Positions 8,797 through 18,182 of a DNA stretch of 64,000 nt are shown here, piece by piece (the stretch's first letter is position 1; the number at the start of each line of letters is the position of its first letter). Location of the stretch: contig NZ_JARJHL010000003.1 of NCBI RefSeq assembly GCF_029309835.1, forward strand, positions 1 through 64,000. Reading direction: 5' to 3'. The notes under the pieces are model-generated. The model did no database searches, had not been told where the DNA came from, and saw only the letters and a program-made list of their open reading frames with translations. Both the position numbers and the translations under genes were made by a program. This DNA is from Paracoccus sp. DMF-8 (GTDB taxonomy: Bacteria; Pseudomonadota; Alphaproteobacteria; Rhodobacterales; Rhodobacteraceae).

Positions 8797-9617
8797 TGCG
8801 CGCCCGCATGATCGCCGCCCATATCGCCCTGCTGATCTATACGCTGATCGCGCTGTTTCCGGTCTGGGTCGTCGTCATCAACAGTTTCAAATCGCGGCAG
8901 GCGATCTTTCGCGAGCCGCTGGCCCTGCCCGATGCCGACAGCTTCAGCCTGATCGGCTATCAGACGGTCGCGGCGCAGGGCGATTTCCTGCTGTATTTCC
9001 AGAACTCGCTGATCGTGACCTGCCTGTCGCTGGCGGGCGTGCTGCTGTTCGGCGCGATGGCGGCCTTCGCGCTGTCGGAATACCGCTTTCGCGGCAATGC
9101 GCTGATGGGGCTGTATCTGGCGCTTGGCATCATGATCCCGATCCGGCTTGGCACGGTGTCGATCCTGCAAGGCATGGTCGCGGCCGGGCTGAACAACACG
9201 CTGGCCGCGCTGATTCTGGTCTATATCGCGCAGGGGCTGCCGCTTGCCGTGTTCATCCTGGCGGAATTCGTGTCGGGCATTTCGGACGACCTGAAATCGG
9301 CAGGGCGGATGGACGGGCTGTCGGAATATGCGATCTTTTTCCGGCTGGTCCTGCCGCTGATCCGGCCCGCGCTGGCGACGGTTGCCGTGTTCACCATGAT
9401 CCCGATCTGGAATGACCTGTGGTTCCCGCTGATCCTTGCCCCGTCCGAAGGCACCAAGACGATCACATTGGGCACGCAGGTTTTCCTTGGCCAGTTCGTG
9501 ACCAACTGGAACGCGGTTCTGGCGGCGCTGACGCTGGCGATCGTGCCGGTTCTGGTGCTTTACCTGATCTTTTCGCGGCAGTTGATCCGCGGCATCACCT
9601 CGGGGGCAGTCAAATGA
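8796..9617 (+). CDS. Carbohydrate ABC transporter permease (MalG/UgpE-type)
   Basis: A 273-residue inner-membrane permease with about six transmembrane helices, the partner of the preceding permease. The EAA-loop equivalent SAGRMDGLSEYAIFFRLVLP has Ser-Ala-Gly in place of the usual E-A-A but keeps the D-G and the C-terminal part. The start overlaps the upstream stop (TGATG) and the end overlaps the oxidoreductase start (ATGA). Confidence 0.95.
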   Translation: MRARMIAAHIALLIYTLIALFPVWVVVINSFKSRQAIFREPLALPDADSFSLIGYQTVAAQGDFLLYFQNSLIVTCLSLAGVLLFGAMAAFALSEYRFRGNALMGLYLALGIMIPIRLGTVSILQGMVAAGLNNTLAALILVYIAQGLPLAVFILAEFVSGISDDLKSAGRMDGLSEYAIFFRLVLPLIRPALATVAVFTMIPIWNDLWFPLILAPSEGTKTITLGTQVFLGQFVTNWNAVLAALTLAIVPVLVLYLIFSRQLIRGITSGAVK

Positions 9618-10641
9618 GGGTTCTGGTCGCGGGCTTGGGCAATATGGGGCGCAGCCATGCGCTGGCTTGGGCGAAACTGCCGGGGGTGCGGATCGTCGGG
9701 CTGGTGAACCGTTCGCCGGTCGATCTGCCGGATGAACTGTCGGGCCTGCCGCGTTTCAGCGATTTTCACAGGGCGCTGGCCGACACCCGCCCCGATGTCG
9801 CGGTGATCGCCACCTATTCCGACAGCCATGCCGAATATGCCATCGCCGCGATGCGGGCCGGGGCGCATGTGTTCGTGGAAAAGCCGCTGGCGACGACGGT
9901 CGCGGATGCGCAGGCCGTGGCCGATGTGGCGCGCGACACCGGGCGCAAGCTGGTCGTCGGCTATATCCTGCGCCACCACCCAAGCTGGCAGCGCCTGATT
10001 GCGGAATCGCGGGCGCTTGGCGGCCCCTATGTCTTCCGGCTGAACCTGAACCAGCAATCCAGCGGCGCGACATGGGATGTCCACAAGGCGCTGATGCAGA
10101 CGACATCGCCCATTGTCGATTGCGGCGTGCATTACGTCGATGTCATGTGCCAGATCACCGATGCCCCGCCGGTCGAGGTGCGCGGCATGGGGGTTCGCCT
10201 GTCGGATGAAATCGCGCCCGACATGTATAATTACGGCCATTTGCAGGTGCTGTTCGCCGATGGTTCGGTCGGCTGGTATGAGGCGGGTTGGGGACCGATG
10301 ATGTCCGACACCGCGTTTTTCGTCAAAGACGTGGTCAGCCCGAATGGCGCGGTCAGCATCCGCATGCCCGATGATGCGCGTTCCGACGATATCGACACCC
10401 ATACGCAAACCGCAAAGATCCGGCTGCACCGCGTCGGCCAGCCCGATCAGGATCTGTCCATGCAGGGCGAACCGGGCCATCAGGAGCTGTGCGATGCCGA
10501 AGCGGCCTTCATGGCCCGGGCGATTGCCGATGACACGGATCTGGCGCGGCACAGGGCGGATGCGGTCGCATCATTGGCTGTCTGTCTGGCCGCCGACACA
10601 TCCATCCGCACCGGCCAGCCGGTCCGATTGAAGAGGCAAAG

Positions 10642-10657
<16 letters not shown>
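9614..10657 (+). CDS. Gfo/Idh/MocA-family oxidoreductase
   Basis: A 347-residue NAD(P)-dependent sugar dehydrogenase-like protein. The Rossmann fingerprint VAGLGNMGRSHA is at residues 5-16 and the catalytic-lysine motif VEKPLATT near residue 93; the C-terminal Gfo/Idh domain contains DCGVHYVD. The ATG at 9614 overlaps the permease stop (ATGA); a longer upstream frame is only an overlap. Its position between permease and ATPase genes implies the imported sugar or a derivative is oxidised or epimerised by it. Substrate unknown. Confidence 0.93.
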
Positions 10658-11644
<987 letters not shown>

Positions 11645-11684
11645 CGCCACCCCACGCAGATTGTCACCCCTGCGTCACCATTCC

Positions 11685-11713
11685 TTGCGAAACAGCGTGA
11701 TCGCCCCTATATG
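11685..11713 (+). promoter_or_regulatory. Sigma70-like promoter of the polyamine genes
   Basis: TTGCGA (11685-11690), a 17-base spacer and TATATG (11708-11713), 36 bases before the nspC ATG. AAAGGG precedes that ATG as ribosome-binding site. Confidence 0.5.
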
Positions 11714-11748
11714 CGGCCATTCCGTTTCAGTTTCCAAAGGGTTCGCTG

Positions 11749-12849
11749 ATGCAGCCTCTCCCGACGCCCTATTATCTGATTGATCTGGCCGCCCTGCGCC
11801 GGAACATGGAAAAGATCGCGCATCTGCGCGAGGCTTCGGGGGCGAAATGCCTGCTGGCGCTGAAATGCTTTGCGACATGGTCGGCGTTCGATTTCATGCG
11901 GCCCTTCATGGATGGCACGACATCGTCCAGCCTGTTCGAGCTGCGTTTGGGCCGTGAGGAATTCGGCAAGGAAACCCACGCCTATTCCGTGGCCTGGGCC
12001 GATCACGAAATCGACGAGGCCATCGGCTATGCCGACAAGATCATCTTCAACAGCCTGAGCCAGCTTGACCGTTTCGGCGACAAGGCCAGCGGCATCGCGA
12101 CGGGCCTGCGGCTGAACCCGCGCTTTTCGACCAGCGGCTTCGATCTGGCCGACCCGGCGCGGCAGTTCTCGCGGCTTGGGGAATGGGACCTGAACCGGCT
12201 GAATGCGGCGCTGGACCGCATCAGCGGCGTGATGATCCACTACAATTGCGAAAACCGCGATTTCGCGCTGTTCGACCAGCAGTTGACCCGGATCGAAACC
12301 GAATTCGGCAGCTTTCTGGAAAAACTGGACTGGGTGTCACTTGGCGGCGGCATTCACTTTACCGGCGACGATTATCCGCTGGATGATCTGGCCGCCCGCC
12401 TGCGCGCCTTTCAGGACCGTTTCGGCGTCCAGCTGTATCTGGAACCGGGCGAGGCCAGCATCACGAACTCGACCACGCTGGAGGTCACCGTGCTGGACAT
12501 CATCAACAACGGCAAGGACGTGGCCATCGTCGACAGCAGCATCGAGGCGCATATGCTGGACCTGCTGATCTATCGCGAAACCGCCAAACTGCCGCAGGAC
12601 GGCGCGCACGAATACCAGATCGCGGGCAAGACCTGCCTTGCGGGCGATATCTTTGGCGACGGGCGTTTCCCCGCGCCCCTGCGGATCGGCGACCGGATCA
12701 GCATCGCGGATGCGGCCGGTTACACGATGGTCAAGAAAAACTGGTTCAACGGCGTCGCCATGCCCTCGATCGCGATCCGCGAAGAGGACGGAACGGTGCG
12801 CCTTGTTCGCCAGTTTTCCTATGACGACTACAAGGACAGCCTGTCCTGA
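11749..12849 (+). CDS. nspC: Carboxynorspermidine/carboxyspermidine decarboxylase
   Basis: A 366-residue PLP-dependent decarboxylase of the alanine-racemase/ornithine decarboxylase fold. It decarboxylates carboxy(nor)spermidine to (nor)spermidine. The PLP-lysine region CLLALKCFATW is near residue 40, HYNCENRDF and SLGGGIHFTG mark the barrel active site, and LEPGEA near residue 235 is the phosphate-binding segment. It is followed after 29 bases by the matching synthase gene, making a two-gene polyamine operon behind its own promoter. Confidence 0.94.
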   Translation: MQPLPTPYYLIDLAALRRNMEKIAHLREASGAKCLLALKCFATWSAFDFMRPFMDGTTSSSLFELRLGREEFGKETHAYSVAWADHEIDEAIGYADKIIFNSLSQLDRFGDKASGIATGLRLNPRFSTSGFDLADPARQFSRLGEWDLNRLNAALDRISGVMIHYNCENRDFALFDQQLTRIETEFGSFLEKLDWVSLGGGIHFTGDDYPLDDLAARLRAFQDRFGVQLYLEPGEASITNSTTLEVTVLDIINNGKDVAIVDSSIEAHMLDLLIYRETAKLPQDGAHEYQIAGKTCLAGDIFGDGRFPAPLRIGDRISIADAAGYTMVKKNWFNGVAMPSIAIREEDGTVRLVRQFSYDDYKDSLS

Positions 12850-12878
12850 CCCTGTTCAGCCACAGAAAGGAGACTGAA

Positions 12879-14102
12879 TTGGCCAGAAACGTTCTCATCA
12901 TCGGCGCCGGCGGCGTCGCTCAGGTGACAGCGCATAAGGTTGCGCAAAACGCGACCGAGTTCGGCACGCTTCATATCGCCAACCGGACGCAGTCCAAGGC
13001 GGATGACATCATCGCCAGTATCAAGGCCAAGGGTCACAAGGCGGAATTCACCAGCCATGCGCTGGACGCGATGGACAGCGATGCGGTCGCCGCCCTGATC
13101 CGCAAGGTCGATGCGCAGATCGTCATCAATGTCGGTTCGGCCTTCATCAACATGACCGTTCTGGAAGGCTGCATCCAGACCGGCGCCGCCTATCTGGACA
13201 CCGCGATCCACGAGGATCCGGCCAAGGTCTGCGAAACCCCGCCATGGTATGCCAATTACGAATGGACCCGGCGCGAGGATGTCAAAAAGGCCGGCGTCAC
13301 CGCGATTCTGGGCATCGGCTTCGACCCCGGCGTGGTGAATGCCTATGCCCGTCTGGCCGAAGACGAATATTTCGACAGCATCGAATCCATTGATATCGTC
13401 GATATCAACGCCGGTTCGCATGGCCGCTGGTTCGCGACGAATTTCGACCCGGAAATCAACTTCCGCGAATTCACCGGCACCGTCTATTCGTGGCAGAATG
13501 GCGACTGGCAGACCAACAAGATGTTCGAGGTGGGCCGCGAATGGGACCTGCCCGTCGTCGGCAAGCGCACCGCCTATCTGTCCGGCCATGATGAGGTTCA
13601 CAGCCTGTCGGCCCGCTATCCTGCCGCCGATGTGCGGTTCTGGATGGGCTTTGGCGAGCATTACATCAACGTCTTTACCGTGCTGCAAAACCTGGGCCTT
13701 CTGTCGGAACAGCCCGTGAAAACCGCCGAGGGGCTGGAGGTCGTGCCGTTGAAGGTCGTCAAGGCGGTGCTGCCCGATCCCGCCAGCCTCGCCCCCGATT
13801 ACGAAGGCAAGACCTGCATCGGCGATCTGATCAAGGGCAGCCGGGACGGCAAACCGGGCGAGGTCTTTATATACAACGTCGCCGACCACAAGGACGCCTA
13901 TAACGAGGTCGGCAGCCAGGGCATCAGTTATACGGCGGGCGTGCCGCCGGTCGCCGCCGCGATCCTGGTTGCGCGTGGCACCTGGGACGTCAAGAAAATG
14001 GTCAACGTCGAGGATCTGCCCGCCCGGCCCTTCCTTGAACTGCTGGGCACGCTTGGCCTGCCGACGCGGGTGATCGACGCAAGCGGCGATCACGCGATCT
14101 AG
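12879..14102 (+). CDS. Carboxynorspermidine/carboxyspermidine synthase (saccharopine dehydrogenase family)
   Basis: A 407-residue NADPH-dependent dehydrogenase that condenses aspartate semialdehyde with a diamine; the product is the substrate of the preceding decarboxylase. The Rossmann motif VLIIGAGGVAQVTAHK is at residues 5-20; GIGFDPGVVNAYA, HDEVHSL and a C-terminal GVPPVAAAIL are typical. The start codon is TTG at 12879, supported by AAAGGAGA six bases upstream; no nearby ATG fits. A strong terminator follows. Confidence 0.93.
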   Translation: MARNVLIIGAGGVAQVTAHKVAQNATEFGTLHIANRTQSKADDIIASIKAKGHKAEFTSHALDAMDSDAVAALIRKVDAQIVINVGSAFINMTVLEGCIQTGAAYLDTAIHEDPAKVCETPPWYANYEWTRREDVKKAGVTAILGIGFDPGVVNAYARLAEDEYFDSIESIDIVDINAGSHGRWFATNFDPEINFREFTGTVYSWQNGDWQTNKMFEVGREWDLPVVGKRTAYLSGHDEVHSLSARYPAADVRFWMGFGEHYINVFTVLQNLGLLSEQPVKTAEGLEVVPLKVVKAVLPDPASLAPDYEGKTCIGDLIKGSRDGKPGEVFIYNVADHKDAYNEVGSQGISYTAGVPPVAAAILVARGTWDVKKMVNVEDLPARPFLELLGTLGLPTRVIDASGDHAI

Positions 14103-14126
14103 GCCCCCCCTTTCCAGTCGCACCGA

Positions 14127-14161
14127 GGGCCGGTCGGGACATGCCTGACCGGCCCCTTTTT
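14127..14161 (+). terminator. Rho-independent terminator of the polyamine operon
   Basis: GGGCCGGTC (14127-14135) pairs with GACCGGCCC (14147-14155), followed by a T-run. Confidence 0.85.
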
Positions 14162-14237
14162 CAACTTGCGCGCCCCCGCCCCGGAACTGCGCGCCCACCA
14201 TGGCGTTGCGATTGAGCCAACTGGTTTTGGGGGCTCC

Positions 14238-15497
14238 ATGCCTTATCCTGATCGGGACGATCCACATCTGTTTCCGATTTCCGCTGATGCCGAAGCGCGT
14301 CCCGGCAAGGTTCCGGGCTGGGCCGTCATCGGCATTTTCGTGATCCTGCTGTTCTTTTTCATCGCGCAGGCGCGCGGCTTTCTGATGCCGGTGACCCTGG
14401 CGGTTCTCCTTTTCTTTGTCTTTGTTCCCTTTCGCCGCTGGATGGAGCGCATGGGAATCGGTGCGACCGTCACCGCCGCCGTCGTGACCGTCGGGCTGGT
14501 CATCGGCGTCATCGGCGTGGGCTTTGCCATTTCCGGACCAATCCAGCGGATGGTCGCGATTGCGCCTGAAATCTCGGCCCGACTGGAGGCGCGAATTTCC
14601 GAATTGCGCGCCAATTTCCACGGGCTCGAGGAGGCGGCAGCCAAGCTTGACGAACTGTCGGGCAGCGGCACCAAGCCAGAGGCCGAGCCTGTCGCCGCCG
14701 GACCCGGCCAGCACCGCGTCACCGGCACCATCACCACCGACCCGACACCGCAGGAACCGAACCCGGCCGATCAGCAGATCAACGTACAGGTCACCTCGCC
14801 CTCGGTCAGCTCGACCCTGATGGGCGCGCTGTCCTTTGGGCCGGAAATCGTCGGACAGATCATCTTTACCCTGTTCATGCTGTTCTTCCTGCTGGCCTCG
14901 GGGGATCTGATGTATCTGAAGATCGTGCAAAGCTTCGACACGATGCGCGACAAGCGCGGCGCCTATCTGGCACTTCGCGAGATCGAGGACAGCCTGGGCA
15001 CCTATCTGGGGGCGATCACGCTGATCAACGCCTGTCTGGGCGCGATCATGGGGATGGCGATGTGGGCATGGGGAATGCCCAGCCCGCTGTTGCTGGGTTT
15101 GGCCTGCTTCCTGCTGAACTATATTCCCTATCTGGGACCGATCGCGGGGGTGGCGATTGCCTTTGTGGTGGCACTGATGGTCCAGCCGGACATCTGGACC
15201 GCATTGATGATCGCAGGCACCTATTGGCTGATCTGTGGGATCGAGGGGCAGCTTATCACGCCCTTTCTTGTCTCCAGCCGGCTGGAGCTGAACACGGTCG
15301 TGGTTTTCCTGACCGTCGCACTTTGGGCCTGGCTATGGTCGATCCTGGGCATGGTCGTCGCGGTTCCCATGCTGGTCGTCCTGCGCGTCCTGTCGGCGCA
15401 TATACCCAGCATGCAGAAATTCGGGAACTTCCTGGCCGGAGAGGATCCGCCCGCGATCACCGAAGGTGACGAGGAGCCGCAACCCACGGTCACATAG
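14238..15497 (+). CDS. AI-2E (YhhQ/TqsA/PerM-type) family membrane protein
   Basis: A 419-residue polytopic membrane protein of PF01594. Two or three N-terminal helices (residues 28-100) are followed by a soluble loop of about 110 residues containing a Pro/Glu-rich stretch, then about five helices including LLNYIPYLGPIAGV and EGQLITPFLVSSRLELNT, the family-diagnostic region. Characterised members export small molecules or drive Na+/H+ exchange; the role here is open. ATG at 14238 follows GGGGG; in-frame codons upstream lack a membrane-family match. Confidence 0.88.
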   Translation: MPYPDRDDPHLFPISADAEARPGKVPGWAVIGIFVILLFFFIAQARGFLMPVTLAVLLFFVFVPFRRWMERMGIGATVTAAVVTVGLVIGVIGVGFAISGPIQRMVAIAPEISARLEARISELRANFHGLEEAAAKLDELSGSGTKPEAEPVAAGPGQHRVTGTITTDPTPQEPNPADQQINVQVTSPSVSSTLMGALSFGPEIVGQIIFTLFMLFFLLASGDLMYLKIVQSFDTMRDKRGAYLALREIEDSLGTYLGAITLINACLGAIMGMAMWAWGMPSPLLLGLACFLLNYIPYLGPIAGVAIAFVVALMVQPDIWTALMIAGTYWLICGIEGQLITPFLVSSRLELNTVVVFLTVALWAWLWSILGMVVAVPMLVVLRVLSAHIPSMQKFGNFLAGEDPPAITEGDEEPQPTVT

Positions 15498-15572
15498 TCC
15501 ATAGAATTATCGCAATGCGGATTGCGGCGTGATATAGCACCATTGCGTCAGTGCTTATCAGAGAATCACGAC

Positions 15573-16568
15573 ATGACCACGACACCCGCGCCACGGCTTC
15601 GCATTGGTTTCATTCTCGCCCCGCGCTTTACACTTTCTGCCTTTGCGAATTTCGTCGATGTGCTGCGGTTGGCGGCAGATGACGGGGACGGATCGCGGCC
15701 GATCCGCTGCAAATGGACGGTGCTGTCGCATGACATGTCGGCGATCCAGTCCTCTTGCGGGTTGCGCATCCAGCCCGAGGAGCGATTGGGCGATCCATCG
15801 CGGTTTGACTATATCGTCCATGTTGGCGGGCTGATTGATGCGGGCAGCCGTCCCAGCCCGGAAATCGTCGCATTTTTGCGCAGCGCGGCCCAGGCACGTG
15901 TTGCGTTGATCGGGATCTGCACCGGGGTTTTTGCACTGGCACGCTCGGGTTTGATGGACGGATATCGCTGCTGCGTGAGCTGGTTTCATCATCAGGATTT
16001 TCTGGCCGAATTCGAAAAGATGCAGCCGGTTTCGGACCAGATCTTTGTCGTCGACCGTGACCGGTTGTCCTGTTCCGGCGGCGTCAGCGCGGCGCATCTG
16101 GCCGCCTTTCTGGTCGATCGCCACATCGGCCGCGCGGCGGCGCGCAAAAGCCTGTCGATCATGATGATCGACGAGGCGCTGACCGGCGACCGCCCGCAGC
16201 CCGGCCTGCCGCTGGAGCTGACCGCCCGCGACCCGCTGGTCCGCCGCGCGCTGCTGGCCATGCAGCAAAACCTGCACGCGCCCCTGTCAGTCGCCCGTAT
16301 CGCCAAGGATCTGGGCGTCGGCCGCCGCAAGCTGGAGCGCCATTTCCGCGCCGATCTGGGTATCCCGCCTGCGGATGCCTCGATTCGAATCAGGTTGGGT
16401 CAAGCGCGGATGTTGCTGGGTCAGACCGGCCAGACCGTCACCCGTATCGCCGAGGAAACCGGCTTTTGCGACGCCTCGCATCTGATCCGGGTGTTTCGCG
16501 AAAGCGAGGGCACGACCCCGGACCAATGGCGCCAGCAGCAAGGCGTGACTGGCGAAAGCGCCGCCTGA
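15573..16568 (+). CDS. GlxA-family transcriptional regulator (DJ-1/PfpI + AraC)
   Basis: A 331-residue regulator. The N-terminal DJ-1/PfpI-like domain (residues 8-190) has the nucleophile-elbow Cys in IGICTGVFALARSGLMDG. The C-terminal AraC-type domain (about 225-325) has two helix-turn-helix units, the second with RIAEETGFCDASHLIRVF. Members such as GlxA and GbdR control use of nitrogenous compounds like betaine or arginine; the target here is unknown. Start at 15573 agrees with family length. Confidence 0.92.
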   Translation: MTTTPAPRLRIGFILAPRFTLSAFANFVDVLRLAADDGDGSRPIRCKWTVLSHDMSAIQSSCGLRIQPEERLGDPSRFDYIVHVGGLIDAGSRPSPEIVAFLRSAAQARVALIGICTGVFALARSGLMDGYRCCVSWFHHQDFLAEFEKMQPVSDQIFVVDRDRLSCSGGVSAAHLAAFLVDRHIGRAAARKSLSIMMIDEALTGDRPQPGLPLELTARDPLVRRALLAMQQNLHAPLSVARIAKDLGVGRRKLERHFRADLGIPPADASIRIRLGQARMLLGQTGQTVTRIAEETGFCDASHLIRVFRESEGTTPDQWRQQQGVTGESAA

Positions 16569-16689
16569 CCGCCCCGGAAACCCGCCTCGCATGACCCGCC
16601 TCTGGGCCGTTGCTTGGCGCCGGAACGCAACGCCCTGAAACCTCTCTGATAATGGCTGCGCCTTTCGGACAGAGTTTCAGGAGCAAGTC

Positions 16690-17142
16690 ATGCCCAACAA
16701 AGCCACAGTCAGCGGCATCCTGATGGATGCCACCCTTGCCCCCGTCGCCGAGGGCAAGATCATCGCCACGCTGCACGGATCGGATGTTTTCGACAATGGC
16801 CTGCGCATCGTCACGCAAAAGGTCGAGGCGACGACCGACGCGGCGGGCGCATGGTCGCTGGATCTGATCGTCAATGGCGAAGGCGACAGTGCCGCGACGA
16901 CCTGGACCATCGAAGGCTACAACCAATATGTCGCCAAGGTCTTTGAGGTGAAATCGCTGTTCATCGCAACGGATCAGGCGATCACTCTGGGCGATCTGGA
17001 AAAGACCAGCCCGCAGAACCTGAAAGCGGCGCAGGCCGCTGGCGTGTCGCGGCTGATCGTGGTCGATGATTTCCGCGAATACGAAGACCTGCCCGCCAGC
17101 CAGAAGCGCGCCACCGATATCGTTCTGGTCAAGGGGGCCTGA
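16690..17142 (+). CDS. Hypothetical beta-sandwich protein, tail-fibre-like
   Basis: A 150-residue protein without signal peptide or membrane segment. The N-terminal part (TVSGILMDATLAPVAEGKI ... TTDAAGAWSLDL) reads like the carboxypeptidase-regulatory/transthyretin-like beta-sandwich often found at the start of phage tail-fibre proteins; the C-terminal part is mixed alpha/beta. AGGAG lies eight bases before the ATG. It begins a three-gene cassette, with the LamG-like gene only three bases downstream. I do not recognise a characterised homologue. Confidence 0.65.
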   Translation: MPNKATVSGILMDATLAPVAEGKIIATLHGSDVFDNGLRIVTQKVEATTDAAGAWSLDLIVNGEGDSAATTWTIEGYNQYVAKVFEVKSLFIATDQAITLGDLEKTSPQNLKAAQAAGVSRLIVVDDFREYEDLPASQKRATDIVLVKGA

Positions 17143-17145
17143 GCG

Positions 17146-18138
17146 ATGACCGTCACCATTCACCCCGATATCGCAAGGCGCCTGTTCGACGGCGTCGCTG
17201 CGGTCCATTTCGGCGCGGATTCCGCGACCCTGCTGAACGCGCAGGGCGAAACGCTGGCGATTGGCGAAGCGCCGCTGCCGCCCGTGGTCGTCAACCAGCC
17301 CTCGCTGCAACCGGCATCGGCGGCGCTTGGCGACAGCGTCACCGTCAATCTGGGCAGCGCGACCGGGCGCCCCGCCCCCGAGGTCGCATGGCAGCTGACC
17401 CTGAACGGCGCGAGCGTGACCGAACGCGTCGACGAATTCATGGCCATCGAACTGTCCGAACCCGGTCTGTATGAACTGCTGGTCACCTGGACCAATATCA
17501 ACGGCACGACCGAGACCGAGATCATCGGCCTGCTGGTCGAACAGGCCGTCGCCCGCGACATCGACTATACGCAGGCGCTGCTGTATATCGACGCCTCGAC
17601 CCCGATCGAGGGCACGGACAGCGCCGTCACGGCAATCAATGCCATCGGCGCGGCGCAGGCGCGGCTGATCGCCACCGGCAGCGGCAACCCGGTCCAGCGC
17701 AATGAACAGGGCTTTGTCTTTGACAACGGGATCTGGCTGCAATCGCAGAACCTGACCAATCTGGCCGCTGGTGACGGGGTTTTCGCGGTGGTCGATTTCA
17801 CGGTCACGGCAGCCGCGACAAGCGGCGGGCAGGTGCTGAACGGCGCGGGCAGTCGCATCAGTTTCAGCAACGAAGCGGGGCAGTTGCGCGCCTCGGCTGC
17901 GGATGACACAAACCTGAACGTGAACGCGGGCGCAACGCCCTATGGCACGCGCGTCGTTCTGGCCGGGCGGATCGACGACCTGCTGGACAGCTTTGACCTG
18001 ATCAATGCCGCAGGCGCGACGGTTGCGACCAGCTTCGTCAACACCGACCCCAATCCGACGCGCTTCAACTGCGGGCGCTATCTGATCGGCACGATCCACC
18101 GCATCGCCATCTTTGGCCGGTCCGAAGGCGGCGCCTAG
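17146..18138 (+). CDS. LamG/concanavalin-like fold protein ending at an in-frame amber codon
   Basis: A 330-residue protein with an Ig-like N-terminal half (SLQPASAALGDSVTVNLG, residues 50-135) and a C-terminal jelly-roll of the LamG/concanavalin-A type (about 140-330; VFAVVDFTV, RISFSNEAGQ, HRIAIFGRS). Such folds bind carbohydrate in tail fibres and adhesins. The last codon before the stop is in the middle of the usual terminal motif. After TAG (18136-18138) the same frame continues as PYTMEEIHADFRVGA to TGA at 18184-18186, which overlaps the next gene start by GTGA. The ancestral gene therefore probably ended at 18186; TAG is a likely TCG-to-TAG change or a read-through site. Confidence 0.7.
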   Translation: MTVTIHPDIARRLFDGVAAVHFGADSATLLNAQGETLAIGEAPLPPVVVNQPSLQPASAALGDSVTVNLGSATGRPAPEVAWQLTLNGASVTERVDEFMAIELSEPGLYELLVTWTNINGTTETEIIGLLVEQAVARDIDYTQALLYIDASTPIEGTDSAVTAINAIGAAQARLIATGSGNPVQRNEQGFVFDNGIWLQSQNLTNLAAGDGVFAVVDFTVTAAATSGGQVLNGAGSRISFSNEAGQLRASAADDTNLNVNAGATPYGTRVVLAGRIDDLLDSFDLINAAGATVATSFVNTDPNPTRFNCGRYLIGTIHRIAIFGRSEGGA

Positions 18139-18182
18139 CCCTATACGATGGAGGAAATCCACGCGGATTTTCGGGTGGGGGC

